The position numbers were made by a program, and so were the translations under genes. The notes beneath the pieces are model-generated. The model ran no database searches. It was not told the origin of the DNA and saw nothing but the letters and a program-made list of their open reading frames with translations. Below are positions 18,373 to 27,696 of a stretch of 64,000 nucleotides of DNA, piece after piece. Source of the stretch: an uncultured Muribaculum sp. (GTDB lineage: Bacteria; Bacteroidota; Bacteroidia; Bacteroidales; Muribaculaceae); contig CAJTSK010000002.1 in the NCBI GenBank assembly GCA_910578835.1, positions 62,001 to 126,000 on the forward strand, read 5' to 3'. Numbering within the stretch: position 1 is the stretch's first letter; every line of letters starts with the position of its first letter.

Positions 18373-21300
18373 ATGAGAAGTCCTATTCTTAAACCTGAAG
18401 GGCTCTATGACCCGCGATTTGAACATGACGCGTGTGGTGTAGGGCTGCTTGTAAACATCAGGGGTATAAAATCCCACCAGCTTGTGGAGCAAGGTTTACA
18501 AGTTCTTGAACACATGGTACACCGTGGCGCGGAAGGCGCCGACCCAAAGACCGGTGACGGTGCCGGCATTATGGTCCAGATTCCACATGAGTTTATTCTT
18601 TTGCAAGGTATCGCCGTCCCTGAAAAGGGTCGTTACGGAAGCGGTCTTGTCTTTATGCCTAAAGATGACGACACGCAGCAGATTATGCTCGACATCATCG
18701 AACGCGAGGCTATAGAGCTGGGGCTTTCGCTGATTGCCGTACGCGATGTGCCCACCAATAATGAGCAGCTCGGAGTTGTGGCTCGCGAGGCTGAGCCTGC
18801 CATCAAGCAGATATTTGTCGCCGATGAAAAGACCAACGATGAGATTGAGCCGCGTCTCTATGTGTTGCGCCGCAGGGTGGAGAAGAAGATTGCCGCCTCT
18901 ACTTTGCCGGGCAAGGAAGCGTTTTATATAGTTTCCCTCTCATCACGTATAATAGTCTATAAGGGAATGCTGTCAAGTCTCCAGTTGCGCTACTATTTCC
19001 CTGACTTGATGAATCCGCATTTCACTACAGGAATGGCGCTGGTACACTCTCGTTTCAGCACCAATACATTCCCTACCTGGTCGCTCGCCCAGCCGTTCCG
19101 CATGCTTGGACATAATGGCGAGATTAATACTATCCAGGGCAACCGCATGTGGATGAAAGCACGTGAGTGTGTACTCCATCCGTCAAGATTCGGCGGCGAC
19201 GACCTCACTCCTATAGTACAACCTGGCATGAGCGATTCAGCTTCGCTTGACAATGTGCTGGAGTTTTTTGTAATGAGCGGAATGTCGCTCCCGCGCGCGC
19301 TCGCAATGCTTGTGCCTGAATCATTCAACGATAAAAACCCTATTTCGCCTGAGCTTAAGGCATTTTATGAGTTTCATTCAATCCTCATGGAAGCGTGGGA
19401 CGGTCCCGCGACACTCCTTTTCAGCGACGGAAGGTATGCCGGAGGTATGCTTGACCGCAACGGTCTGCGCCCCGCCCGTTATCTGATTACCAATAATGAC
19501 ACGATGGTTGTCGCTTCTGAGATGGGTGTGTTGCCGTTTGAGGCATCGGAAGTAAAGGAAAAGGGTCGTCTGCGTCCCGGAAAAATGTTGATGGTCGACA
19601 TGGAAAAGGGCGTGATATATCACGATGCCGAGTTGAAGGAAAAGCTTGCATCGGAATACCCTTACCGTGACTGGCTGTCACGCAACCGTATAATACTCGA
19701 CAAGATAAGCAGCGGACGTAAGGTGGCATATGACGTGGACGATTTCGAGCGTCTGCTACATGCTTTCTTCTACCACCGCGAGGAGGTGGAAAAAATCATC
19801 ACCCGTATGGTTGTCGACGGCAAGGAGCCTGTCAACTCAATGGGATGTGACACCCCGCTTGCCGTGTTGTCCAAGGAGCCGCAGTTGCTCTACAACTATT
19901 TCCGCCAGCATTTTGCACAGGTGACCAATCCGCCTATCGACCCGTTGCGCGAGGAGCTTGTAATGAGCCTCGACAGCTATATCGGCGCGATTGACCTCAA
20001 TCTGCTCGAACCTAATCCTGAGTTGTGCAAGATGGTGTTGTTGAAACGCCCCATCATCACCAACCGCGAGCTTGACCTATTGTGTAATCTTCGCTATAAG
20101 GGATTCAATACACGTAAACTTGACATGACCTTCCCCGTCGCCGAGGGTACTCAGGGACTTGCTGAGGCTATCGACCGACTATGCCGCGATGCGGAAACAG
20201 CGGTTGACGAGGGTTGCAACTATATAGTGTTGAGCGACCGCGGAGTAAGCGCCGAGCGTGCGCCGATACCTTCGCTGCTTGCCACATCTGCCGTACATCA
20301 CCATCTTATCGACTGCAAGAAACGTGTGCAGACCGCTCTTATCGTGGAGACGGCCGATGCCCGCGAGGTGATGCACTTCGCTCTCCTGTCAGGTTATGGT
20401 GCGAGCGCAATCAATCCTTATCTTGCTTTTGCCGTCATAAATGATCTTGTCGACCGCAAGGAGATACAACTTGATTTCCATACGGCTGAAAAGAATTATA
20501 TCAAGGCTATTGACAAGGGCTTGCTCAAAGTGATGTCAAAGATGGGTATTTCTACCATCACGAGCTACAAGGGTGCCCAGCTCTTCGAGGCGATAGGTGT
20601 GTCGGATGATATGGTTAAACGCTATTTCGGAAATACCGTAAGTAAGATTTCAGGTATTGATCTTGACGACCTTTGCCGTGATATTCTCAAGTCTCACTCC
20701 GAGGCATATTCCGATGATTTTGACAGTGAATTGCCTTTGCGTCATCTCGGTCAGTATGCTTTCAGGAAAGATGGCGAGTCTCATGCCTGGAACCCGTTGA
20801 CAATCACTACTCTTCAGCTCGCCACTCGTCTTGGCAGCTACAAGAAGTTTAAAGAATTTACCTCTCTTGTCGATAATAAGCCTGAGCCGATATTTATCCG
20901 TGACTTCCTTGATTTCAAGAAAGGTACACCTGTGCCCATTGATGAAGTAGAGCCGATAGAAGATATCATGCATCGCTTCGTGACCGGAGCCATGTCGTTT
21001 GGCTCGATTAGCCGTGAGGCGCATGAGGCACTCGGTATCGCCATGAATGCCATAGGCGCGAGAAGCAATACCGGTGAAGGAGGTGAGGATGCCGAGCGTT
21101 TCAAGCCGCGTGAAGATGGATCGTCGGCACGTTCGGCTATCAAGCAGGTTGCATCTGGTCGATTCGGTGTCACAGCCGAGTACTTGGTAAATGCCGATGA
21201 AATACAGATTAAGATAGCGCAGGGTGCGAAGCCAGGTGAAGGAGGTCAGTTACCCGGATTCAAGGTTGACCAGATTATAGCCAAGACCCGTCACTCGATT

Positions 21301-22881
21301 CCCGGCATATCTCTTATATCGCCACCGCCTCACCACGATATTTATTCGATAGAAGACCTTGCACAGCTCATCTTTGACTTGAAAAATGTAAATCCCGATG
21401 CCAAGGTGAGCGTCAAGCTTGTGTCGGAAAGTGGAGTAGGAACTATTGCCGCCGGTGTGGCAAAGGCAAAGAGCGACCTTATCACGATAAGCGGAAGCGA
21501 TGGTGGTACAGGCGCGTCACCGGCAAGCTCTATCCGTTATGCCGGACTTCCGGTGGAGATAGGATTGTCGGAGACACAGCAGACCCTTGTACTCAACAAT
21601 CTTCGCGGTCAGGTGAAACTGCAGGCCGACGGTCAGCTGAAGACCGCCCGCGACGTAATCATCATGGCCATGCTCGGTGCAGAGGAATATGGTTTTGCGA
21701 CAAGCGCGCTCATTGTGCTGGGATGTGTGATGATGCGTAAATGTCACCTTAACACCTGTCCTGTCGGTGTAGCCACTCAGAATGAGGAGTTGCGCAAGAG
21801 GTTTGTCGGACGTTCTGAATATGTCATCAATTTCTTCAAGTTCCTTGCGCAGGAAATACGCGAGACTCTTGCCGAGATAGGTGTACGTCGTCTTGACGAA
21901 ATCATCGGTCGCACCGATATGCTATTTGTAAAGCCTCACCACGATACTCCCAAAACCACTCATCTCGATTTCTCCAAAATCCTGCATATGCCGGACGATG
22001 CGAAGAACAATGCAATACTTAACGTTGTCGATCAGAAGCATGACATAGCCAATGTGCTTGACCGCAAGCTTATAAGCCGTTCGTTCCCCGCAATCGAATC
22101 TAAGATGCCGGTAGGACTTGAGTTCCCGATAACCAATACCGACCGTTCTGTGGGCGCGATGCTTTCGGGAGTGGTGGCAAAGCGTTTCGGCGATGCCGGA
22201 TTGCCCGATGACACAATTGCATGTACGTTCCACGGCTCAGCAGGACAGAGTTTCGGAGCATTCCTCGCTCATGGCATAACATTCCGTCTTGAAGGAGATG
22301 CCAATGACTATGTGGGCAAGGGGCTTTCCGGTGGCAAGATTGTGATTGTGCCTCCTGCCGGCAGCACTTTTGCTCCGCAAGATAATATAATAGCAGGCAA
22401 TACAATACTTTATGGAGCCACATCCGGTGAGATTTATATCAATGGCAGAGTAGGCGAACGTTTCTGCGTGAGAAATTCCGGAGCCACTGCTGTAGTAGAG
22501 GGCGTTGGCGACCACTGCTGTGAGTATATGACCGGCGGTAGAACGGTTGTGCTCGGCACTACGGGTCGTAATTTTGCTGCCGGTATGAGCGGCGGTGTGG
22601 CTTATGTGTGGAATCCCGACGGCAACTTCGACTATTTCTGCAACATGGAGATGGTAGAGCTGTCGCTTATCGAAGACATGGCCGACAACCGCGAACTTTA
22701 CAGGCTCATAGGCAACCATTATAAGCACACCCACAGCCCGCTTGCCGGCAGAATGCTTGACAACTGGCAGGAGTATGTGGAACAGTTTATAAAGGTTATC
22801 CCCATCGAGTACAAGAAAGTGCTTCATGATGAGAAGATGGCTCGTCTGCAGCAGCGTCTTGCCAATGTAGAACGTGATTGA
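18373..22881 (+). CDS. gltB: Glutamate synthase large subunit
   Basis: 1502 residues from ATG at 18373. The start was chosen because it gives the motif FEHDACGVG at the right distance: Cys21 is the amidotransferase nucleophile and would be exposed by removing a 20-residue propeptide. An upstream in-frame GTG at 18313 lies inside the terminator hairpin and is unlikely. Domains in order: Ntn glutaminase, central domain, FMN/synthase domain with a 3Fe-4S cysteine set (CVMMRKCHLNTCPVGV), and the C-terminal GXGXG beta-helix. It transfers glutamine amide nitrogen to 2-oxoglutarate. gltD follows after 38 nt. Confidence 0.96.
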   Translation: MRSPILKPEGLYDPRFEHDACGVGLLVNIRGIKSHQLVEQGLQVLEHMVHRGAEGADPKTGDGAGIMVQIPHEFILLQGIAVPEKGRYGSGLVFMPKDDDTQQIMLDIIEREAIELGLSLIAVRDVPTNNEQLGVVAREAEPAIKQIFVADEKTNDEIEPRLYVLRRRVEKKIAASTLPGKEAFYIVSLSSRIIVYKGMLSSLQLRYYFPDLMNPHFTTGMALVHSRFSTNTFPTWSLAQPFRMLGHNGEINTIQGNRMWMKARECVLHPSRFGGDDLTPIVQPGMSDSASLDNVLEFFVMSGMSLPRALAMLVPESFNDKNPISPELKAFYEFHSILMEAWDGPATLLFSDGRYAGGMLDRNGLRPARYLITNNDTMVVASEMGVLPFEASEVKEKGRLRPGKMLMVDMEKGVIYHDAELKEKLASEYPYRDWLSRNRIILDKISSGRKVAYDVDDFERLLHAFFYHREEVEKIITRMVVDGKEPVNSMGCDTPLAVLSKEPQLLYNYFRQHFAQVTNPPIDPLREELVMSLDSYIGAIDLNLLEPNPELCKMVLLKRPIITNRELDLLCNLRYKGFNTRKLDMTFPVAEGTQGLAEAIDRLCRDAETAVDEGCNYIVLSDRGVSAERAPIPSLLATSAVHHHLIDCKKRVQTALIVETADAREVMHFALLSGYGASAINPYLAFAVINDLVDRKEIQLDFHTAEKNYIKAIDKGLLKVMSKMGISTITSYKGAQLFEAIGVSDDMVKRYFGNTVSKISGIDLDDLCRDILKSHSEAYSDDFDSELPLRHLGQYAFRKDGESHAWNPLTITTLQLATRLGSYKKFKEFTSLVDNKPEPIFIRDFLDFKKGTPVPIDEVEPIEDIMHRFVTGAMSFGSISREAHEALGIAMNAIGARSNTGEGGEDAERFKPREDGSSARSAIKQVASGRFGVTAEYLVNADEIQIKIAQGAKPGEGGQLPGFKVDQIIAKTRHSIPGISLISPPPHHDIYSIEDLAQLIFDLKNVNPDAKVSVKLVSESGVGTIAAGVAKAKSDLITISGSDGGTGASPASSIRYAGLPVEIGLSETQQTLVLNNLRGQVKLQADGQLKTARDVIIMAMLGAEEYGFATSALIVLGCVMMRKCHLNTCPVGVATQNEELRKRFVGRSEYVINFFKFLAQEIRETLAEIGVRRLDEIIGRTDMLFVKPHHDTPKTTHLDFSKILHMPDDAKNNAILNVVDQKHDIANVLDRKLISRSFPAIESKMPVGLEFPITNTDRSVGAMLSGVVAKRFGDAGLPDDTIACTFHGSAGQSFGAFLAHGITFRLEGDANDYVGKGLSGGKIVIVPPAGSTFAPQDNIIAGNTILYGATSGEIYINGRVGERFCVRNSGATAVVEGVGDHCCEYMTGGRTVVLGTTGRNFAAGMSGGVAYVWNPDGNFDYFCNMEMVELSLIEDMADNRELYRLIGNHYKHTHSPLAGRMLDNWQEYVEQFIKVIPIEYKKVLHDEKMARLQQRLANVERD

Positions 22882-22919
22882 CAACGATTTAATTTGAACT
22901 GCTTAATATTGCAATATAT

Positions 22920-24344
22920 ATGGGAAATCCTAAAGCGTTTCTGACTATTCCCCGCAAAGAAGCCGGGTATCGTCCGGTGAGCGACCGTGTGCGCGATTAT
23001 GGCGAGGTTGAACAGACTCTTAATCCCGAAGACCGCAGGCTGCAGGCATCGCGCTGCATGGAGTGCGGAGTGCCTTTCTGTCATTGGAATTGCCCGCTTG
23101 GTAACCGCCAGGCTGAGTGGCAGGAGAGATTATATAAAAATGATATAAAAGGGGCTTATGCCCTTCTTATCGCGACCGACGACTTTCCTGAGTTTACTGG
23201 CAGGGTGTGTCCCGCAGGCTGTGAAAAAGGATGTGTGCTTAACAAGCAGCATGAGCCGGTGACTATACGTGAGAATGAAGCGGCTATCGTTGAGCGCGCC
23301 TATAATGAAGGATATGTCTTTGCGAAGCCTCCAAAACACCGTACCGGCAAGAAAGTTGCAGTGATTGGCTCCGGTCCTTCGGGGCTTGCCTGTGCCAATC
23401 AGCTTAACCACAAAGGCCATTCGGTGACTGTGTTTGAGAAAAATGAGGCGATAGGCGGATTGCTTCGGTTCGGTATCCCTGATTTCAAGCTTAACAAGAG
23501 CGTGATTGACCGTCGTCTGGCACTGCTTGAGGAAGAAGGTATCGAGTTTAAGACCGGGGTCAAGGTGGGTGTCGACGTTACCGCCGACCAATTGCTTGCC
23601 GACTACGATGCTGTATGTGTGGCGATTGGCGCAGAGGTTCCGCGTGACCTTAAGGTGGAGGGCAGAGACCTTGACGGCGTGCATTTCGCACTTGAACTGC
23701 TCCAGCAGCAAAACCGCGTCAATGCAGGGGTTGAGATTCCGCGTGACAAGCGTATATCAGCCAAGGGGAAGCATGTGCTTGTAATCGGTGGCGGTGACAC
23801 AGGCAGCGACTGTGTAGGTACCGCCAACCGGCAGGGTGCCCTCTCCGTGACCCAGATTGAAATCATGCCGAAGCCTCCGGTTGGGGAGAACCCCGATACA
23901 CCGTGGCCCAATATGCCAATGATTTTGAAGACTTCAAGTTCTCATCTTGAGGGATGTGAGCGCCGATGGCTGCTTGACACAAAGAAGTTTATCGGTAAGG
24001 ATGGAAAAGTAGATGAAGTCGAAATTGAAGAAGTGAATTGGGAAAAAGATGCTGAGACCGGAAAAATGACATTGATTCATACCGGAAAGATTGAGCGTCT
24101 TCCCGCTCAGCTTGTCCTTCTTGCGATGGGATTCACCAATCCTGTGGCTGAAGGATTGCTTGAGCAGCTCGGAGTCGAAAAAGATGCGCGTGGCAATGTC
24201 AAGGTCAACGCTTCGCAGCAGAGCAGCGTGGAGAAAGTGTTTGCTGCCGGCGATGCTGCTACCGGAGCTTCCCTTGTGGCTCGCTGTATCGCGTCGGGTC
24301 GCAATGCTGCAAAAGGAATAGATACATTTCTTAAATCAAAATAA
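22920..24344 (+). CDS. gltD: Glutamate synthase small subunit
   Basis: 474 residues. The N-terminal ferredoxin-like domain carries two cysteine groups for 4Fe-4S clusters (C46, C49, C54, C58 and C97, C101, C105). The FAD site is VIGSGPSGLACA and the NAD(P)H site is VIGGGDTGSDC. It passes electrons from NAD(P)H to the large subunit. Its TAA stop overlaps the next ATG by one base (24344), so the PurF-like protein downstream is translationally coupled. Confidence 0.96.
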   Translation: MGNPKAFLTIPRKEAGYRPVSDRVRDYGEVEQTLNPEDRRLQASRCMECGVPFCHWNCPLGNRQAEWQERLYKNDIKGAYALLIATDDFPEFTGRVCPAGCEKGCVLNKQHEPVTIRENEAAIVERAYNEGYVFAKPPKHRTGKKVAVIGSGPSGLACANQLNHKGHSVTVFEKNEAIGGLLRFGIPDFKLNKSVIDRRLALLEEEGIEFKTGVKVGVDVTADQLLADYDAVCVAIGAEVPRDLKVEGRDLDGVHFALELLQQQNRVNAGVEIPRDKRISAKGKHVLVIGGGDTGSDCVGTANRQGALSVTQIEIMPKPPVGENPDTPWPNMPMILKTSSSHLEGCERRWLLDTKKFIGKDGKVDEVEIEEVNWEKDAETGKMTLIHTGKIERLPAQLVLLAMGFTNPVAEGLLEQLGVEKDARGNVKVNASQQSSVEKVFAAGDAATGASLVARCIASGRNAAKGIDTFLKSK

Positions 24345-26233
24345 TGGAACCTCTTAAGCATGAGTGTGGCGTCGCTATGATACGCCTTCTGAAACCGCTT
24401 GAATATTATAAGGAAAAGTATGGTACCTATCTCTACGGTTTAAACAAGCTTTATCTCCTTATGGAGAAGCAACACAACCGTGGGCAGGAAGGTGCCGGTG
24501 CCGGAGTCATAAAGATGAATTCTCCCGCGGGACACGAATATGTGTTCCGCGAGAGGGCTCTCGGACCAAATGCGATTCAGGAGATTTTTTCTACAATCAA
24601 CCATCAGGTTGAGCAGTCACGGGTCAATGACCATGATGCTGCCTGGGTTGACGCATACGCTCCCTTTGTAGGAGAGGTCTATATGGGGCATCTCCGTTAT
24701 TCGACCACCGGAAGAAGTGGTATAAGCTACGTGCATCCCTTCCTTCGGCGCAACAACTGGTGCTCGCGTTCGCTCATGCTGTGTGGCAACTTTAATATGA
24801 CTAATGTCGAGAGTATATTTAAGTCGGTTGTTGATAAAGGTCAGCATCCGCGTATTTACTCCGATACAGTCATCATACTTGAACAGCTCGGTTATGCTCT
24901 CGACAAAGAGAATAACCGGCTTTATCATGAATTTACGGCTAACGGTCTTGACGGCGTAGAGCGCGCTGTGGCTATCGAAGACAATCTGGATATCAGTCAT
25001 GTCTTGTCGCAGACCGCCCCCGGCTGGGATGGCGGCTATGTGATATGTGGCGCCCTCGGTTCAGGCGATATGTGGGCTTTGCGTGACCCTCACGGCATAC
25101 GTCCGGCATTTTATTACGCCGACGACGAGATTGTAGTCGTGGCATCGGAACGCCCTGTCATCCAGACTGTACTTAATGTACCTCGGCGTGCCGTGCATGA
25201 ACTTGCCCCTGGAAGTGCGGTCATAGTCACCAAGAGGGGAGATGTAAGTGTAAAGGATATTCTCGGCGAAGGTAAAAACGAGCGTTGCTCTTTTGAACGT
25301 ATCTACTTCTCCCGTGGAAGCGATGCCGACATCTATCAGGAGCGTAAGGCTCTTGGACGCAATCTTGTCGACAAAATATTGAAAGGTGTAGGCTACGACC
25401 TGCAGCACGCTGTGTTTTCATTTATTCCCAATACAGCCGAAGTGGCGTTTATCGGGATGGTGGAAGGGCTTGAAAAGTATCTTGACGGTGCAAAGGCTGA
25501 CCGCATATACCAATTGTCGCAAAGCGGTGACTTGTCGCGTGAAGCGTTGCTTGATATAATGCGCACCAAACTGCGTATAGACAAGGTGGCGATAAAAGAT
25601 ATAAAGCTGCGCACATTTATCGCGGAGGGAGAGTCGCGTAACGACCTTGCCGCTCACGTGTATGACGTTACTTACGGAATAGTGGAAAATGACCGTGACA
25701 CACTCGTGGTCATCGATGACTCTATTGTGCGCGGCACTACTTTGCGCCAGTCAATCATAAGGATGCTCGACAGGCTACATCCTAAAAAGATTGTAGTGGT
25801 AAGCTCGTCGCCTCAGGTGCGTTATCCCGACTATTATGGTATCGACATGTCGCGCATGGGCGAGTTTTGTGCCTTCAGGGCTGCAGTCGAGTTGATTAAG
25901 GAAAATGGCATGGAGTCGCTTCTTGAAGAGGTATATAATAATTGTCTCGCACAGGAAAATATGGCTGATGATGAGCTTGTTAACTGTGTCAAGGCGATTT
26001 ATGCTCCATTCTCGGAGGAGCGTATCTCGGCAAAAATCGCGGAAATGCTCACACCTCACGATACACATGCTGAAGTGGAGATAATCTATCAGACGATTGA
26101 AGGACTCCATGAGGCAGTGCCTTCATGTCCTGGCGACTGGTATTTTTCAGGAAATTATCCTACACCCGGTGGTATCAGGCTTGTAAACAAGGCGTATGTG
26201 AATTTTTTCGAGGGAAATGTAGACAAACGATAG
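24344..26233 (+). CDS. PurF-like amidophosphoribosyltransferase family protein (long form)
   Basis: 629 residues, longer than ordinary PurF (about 470-505). The class II glutaminase nucleophile is Cys8 (KHECGVAM), needing loss of a seven-residue propeptide. GHLRYSTTGRSG, CGNFNMTN and the PRPP loop VVIDDSIVRGTT (about residues 455-466) are all present. The PurF motif YPxxYGIDM is kept, but the cysteine that binds an Fe-S cluster in Bacillus-type enzymes is Asp (YPDYYGIDM). It may make phosphoribosylamine for purines, or be a paralogue with another acceptor; one-base coupling to gltD points to a role in glutamine nitrogen distribution. Confidence 0.8.
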   Translation: MEPLKHECGVAMIRLLKPLEYYKEKYGTYLYGLNKLYLLMEKQHNRGQEGAGAGVIKMNSPAGHEYVFRERALGPNAIQEIFSTINHQVEQSRVNDHDAAWVDAYAPFVGEVYMGHLRYSTTGRSGISYVHPFLRRNNWCSRSLMLCGNFNMTNVESIFKSVVDKGQHPRIYSDTVIILEQLGYALDKENNRLYHEFTANGLDGVERAVAIEDNLDISHVLSQTAPGWDGGYVICGALGSGDMWALRDPHGIRPAFYYADDEIVVVASERPVIQTVLNVPRRAVHELAPGSAVIVTKRGDVSVKDILGEGKNERCSFERIYFSRGSDADIYQERKALGRNLVDKILKGVGYDLQHAVFSFIPNTAEVAFIGMVEGLEKYLDGAKADRIYQLSQSGDLSREALLDIMRTKLRIDKVAIKDIKLRTFIAEGESRNDLAAHVYDVTYGIVENDRDTLVVIDDSIVRGTTLRQSIIRMLDRLHPKKIVVVSSSPQVRYPDYYGIDMSRMGEFCAFRAAVELIKENGMESLLEEVYNNCLAQENMADDELVNCVKAIYAPFSEERISAKIAEMLTPHDTHAEVEIIYQTIEGLHEAVPSCPGDWYFSGNYPTPGGIRLVNKAYVNFFEGNVDKR

Positions 26234-26249
26234 ATTTTAAAGGGCATAT

Positions 26250-26282
26250 ATTGCCAATTAACGAATAATTTTTGTTACTTTG
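26250..26282 (+). promoter_or_regulatory. Promoter of the TM2-domain gene
   Basis: ATTG (26250-26253), 21-bp spacer, TTACTTTG (26275-26282), one mismatch to TAnnTTTG. The ATG at 26319 is about 31 nt after the predicted start of transcription. Confidence 0.5.
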
Positions 26283-26318
26283 CATATCGCATAAAACAAA
26301 CCAATAAAATTTGTCAAA

Positions 26319-26624
26319 ATGAATCAGCAAACCAATCCTAACAATTGTCCTCCTCCTTGCCCGGATAATGTATTTTCTCCTGGACCTTCAGGAAAGAGCC
26401 GTGGGGTGGCTGCACTCCTTGCCATTTTTCTTGGCGGTCTTGGCATTCAGTATTTCTATCTTGGAAAGAATACCGCAGGTATAATTTCACTTGTCGTGAC
26501 TTTGTGCTTGTGTGGAATACCGTCTATCATATGGCTCATTCAGGGTATATTGATGTTGACCATGTCGCAGCAGGATTTTGAACGTAAGTATGTATATTCA
26601 ACATCCACCTTCCCGCTGTTTTAA
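26319..26624 (+). CDS. TM2 domain-containing small membrane protein
   Basis: 101 residues. A Pro/Asn/Gln-rich N-terminal tail (about 1-30) is followed by the TM2 domain: a first helix (VAALLAIFLGGLGIQYFYLG), a short GKN turn, and a second helix with the cysteine pair LCLCGIPSIIW. The function of TM2 proteins in bacteria is not well defined. The gene has its own promoter and is closed by a bidirectional terminator shared with the glycosyltransferase gene. Confidence 0.85.
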   Translation: MNQQTNPNNCPPPCPDNVFSPGPSGKSRGVAALLAIFLGGLGIQYFYLGKNTAGIISLVVTLCLCGIPSIIWLIQGILMLTMSQQDFERKYVYSTSTFPLF

Positions 26625-26640
26625 GGCAATCAAGGAATAA

Positions 26641-26686
26641 AAAGAAAAAATGATGTATCGGAAACGATACATCATTTTTCTTTTTT
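26641..26686. terminator. Bidirectional terminator between the TM2 and glycosyltransferase genes
   Basis: A 10-bp stem TGATGTATCG/CGATACATCA capped by a GAAA tetraloop, flanked by A-runs on the left and T-runs on the right. It serves the converging genes that end at 26624 (plus) and 26701 (minus). Confidence 0.85.
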
Positions 26687-26700
26687 AGACCAGTAGAGGA

Positions 26701-27696
26701 CTATTTGCCTTTGCGTATCATGATTTCTTCATTGATGTCGCGACCTTTGCCCAGAATGATTTTGCTTACATAGGCTTTGATAAAGCCTGTGCCGTAGCCG
26801 CCGAGCTGAATTATTGCCGCCGGTATGGCAAGAGTGGCAATCTTGGCGCTTCGTGTCGACAAGAGTGCGGTAACCCATACTGCAATCAGGTACAGTGCGA
26901 GCGGCAGCCAGAACCATGGACTGACGGTGAGGGCAAGCGCTATCAGTGTTACGCCTCCTACGACAGCGATAGCCGGAAGCCAGTGAACGAGTTTCATCGA
27001 CCCCGGGTAAAGCAGCTTGAGAGTTATGCGCGACATGCCAAATACGTGAACCTGACGGAAAAATTTTTTAAAGTCAATGCGCCGTTTGTGATACACGTAT
27101 GCTTCTCTTATCAGTGCGATGGAATATCCGGCATTCTTGATACGTGTACTCATGTCAATGTCTTCCGAAAACATTTCTCTGAAACCACCCACATTGTCAT
27201 ATACCTTGCGGCTGAATCCCATATTAAAGGTGCGCGGGGTAAATTTTTCGAGACTCACCTTTCCTCCGCGTATACCGCCTGTGGTAAGGAATGATGTCAT
27301 GGAATAGTTTATTGCCTTCTGGGTATCGGAAAATGACTCATGGGCTGCATCAGGACCGCCGAAGCAGTCTACCGGATGTTTCTCAAGTGCCTTGTCGAGT
27401 TTCTCGAAATATTGTTCGGGAATCACGCAGTCAGAGTCGAAAAATATGAAATAGTCACCGGCTGCACGCTCCAGACCGTAGTTGCGTGCGATTGAGCGTC
27501 CCTCATTGGGCTTCATGAAATATTTTACGGTAACCTTGTCGGCATAGCGGTCAACTGCATCTTTGCATGGCGCGGTCGAGCCATCTTCCACAATCACCAC
27601 TTCAAAATCCTTGAATGTCTGGCGCGACAGGCTGGCGAGAAGATCCTCCACCTCGTCGAGACGGTTGTAGACAGGAATAATTACGGAATATTTCAT
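26701..27696 (-). CDS. Family 2 glycosyltransferase with C-terminal membrane helices
   Basis: 331 residues. The GT-A fold starts at once (YSVIIPVYNRLDEV), with VVIVEDGSTAP and the metal-binding DSD motif (FIFFDSDCVIP), and an acceptor-side ED motif (FSEDIDMSTRI). Three or so hydrophobic helices lie at about 235-310, which would anchor it in the inner membrane. It probably adds a sugar to a lipid-linked glycan; donor and acceptor cannot be told from sequence. Its start overlaps the nspC stop by one base, so it is the last gene of the helicase-nspC operon. Confidence 0.87.
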   Translation of the reverse strand: MKYSVIIPVYNRLDEVEDLLASLSRQTFKDFEVVIVEDGSTAPCKDAVDRYADKVTVKYFMKPNEGRSIARNYGLERAAGDYFIFFDSDCVIPEQYFEKLDKALEKHPVDCFGGPDAAHESFSDTQKAINYSMTSFLTTGGIRGGKVSLEKFTPRTFNMGFSRKVYDNVGGFREMFSEDIDMSTRIKNAGYSIALIREAYVYHKRRIDFKKFFRQVHVFGMSRITLKLLYPGSMKLVHWLPAIAVVGGVTLIALALTVSPWFWLPLALYLIAVWVTALLSTRSAKIATLAIPAAIIQLGGYGTGFIKAYVSKIILGKGRDINEEIMIRKGK

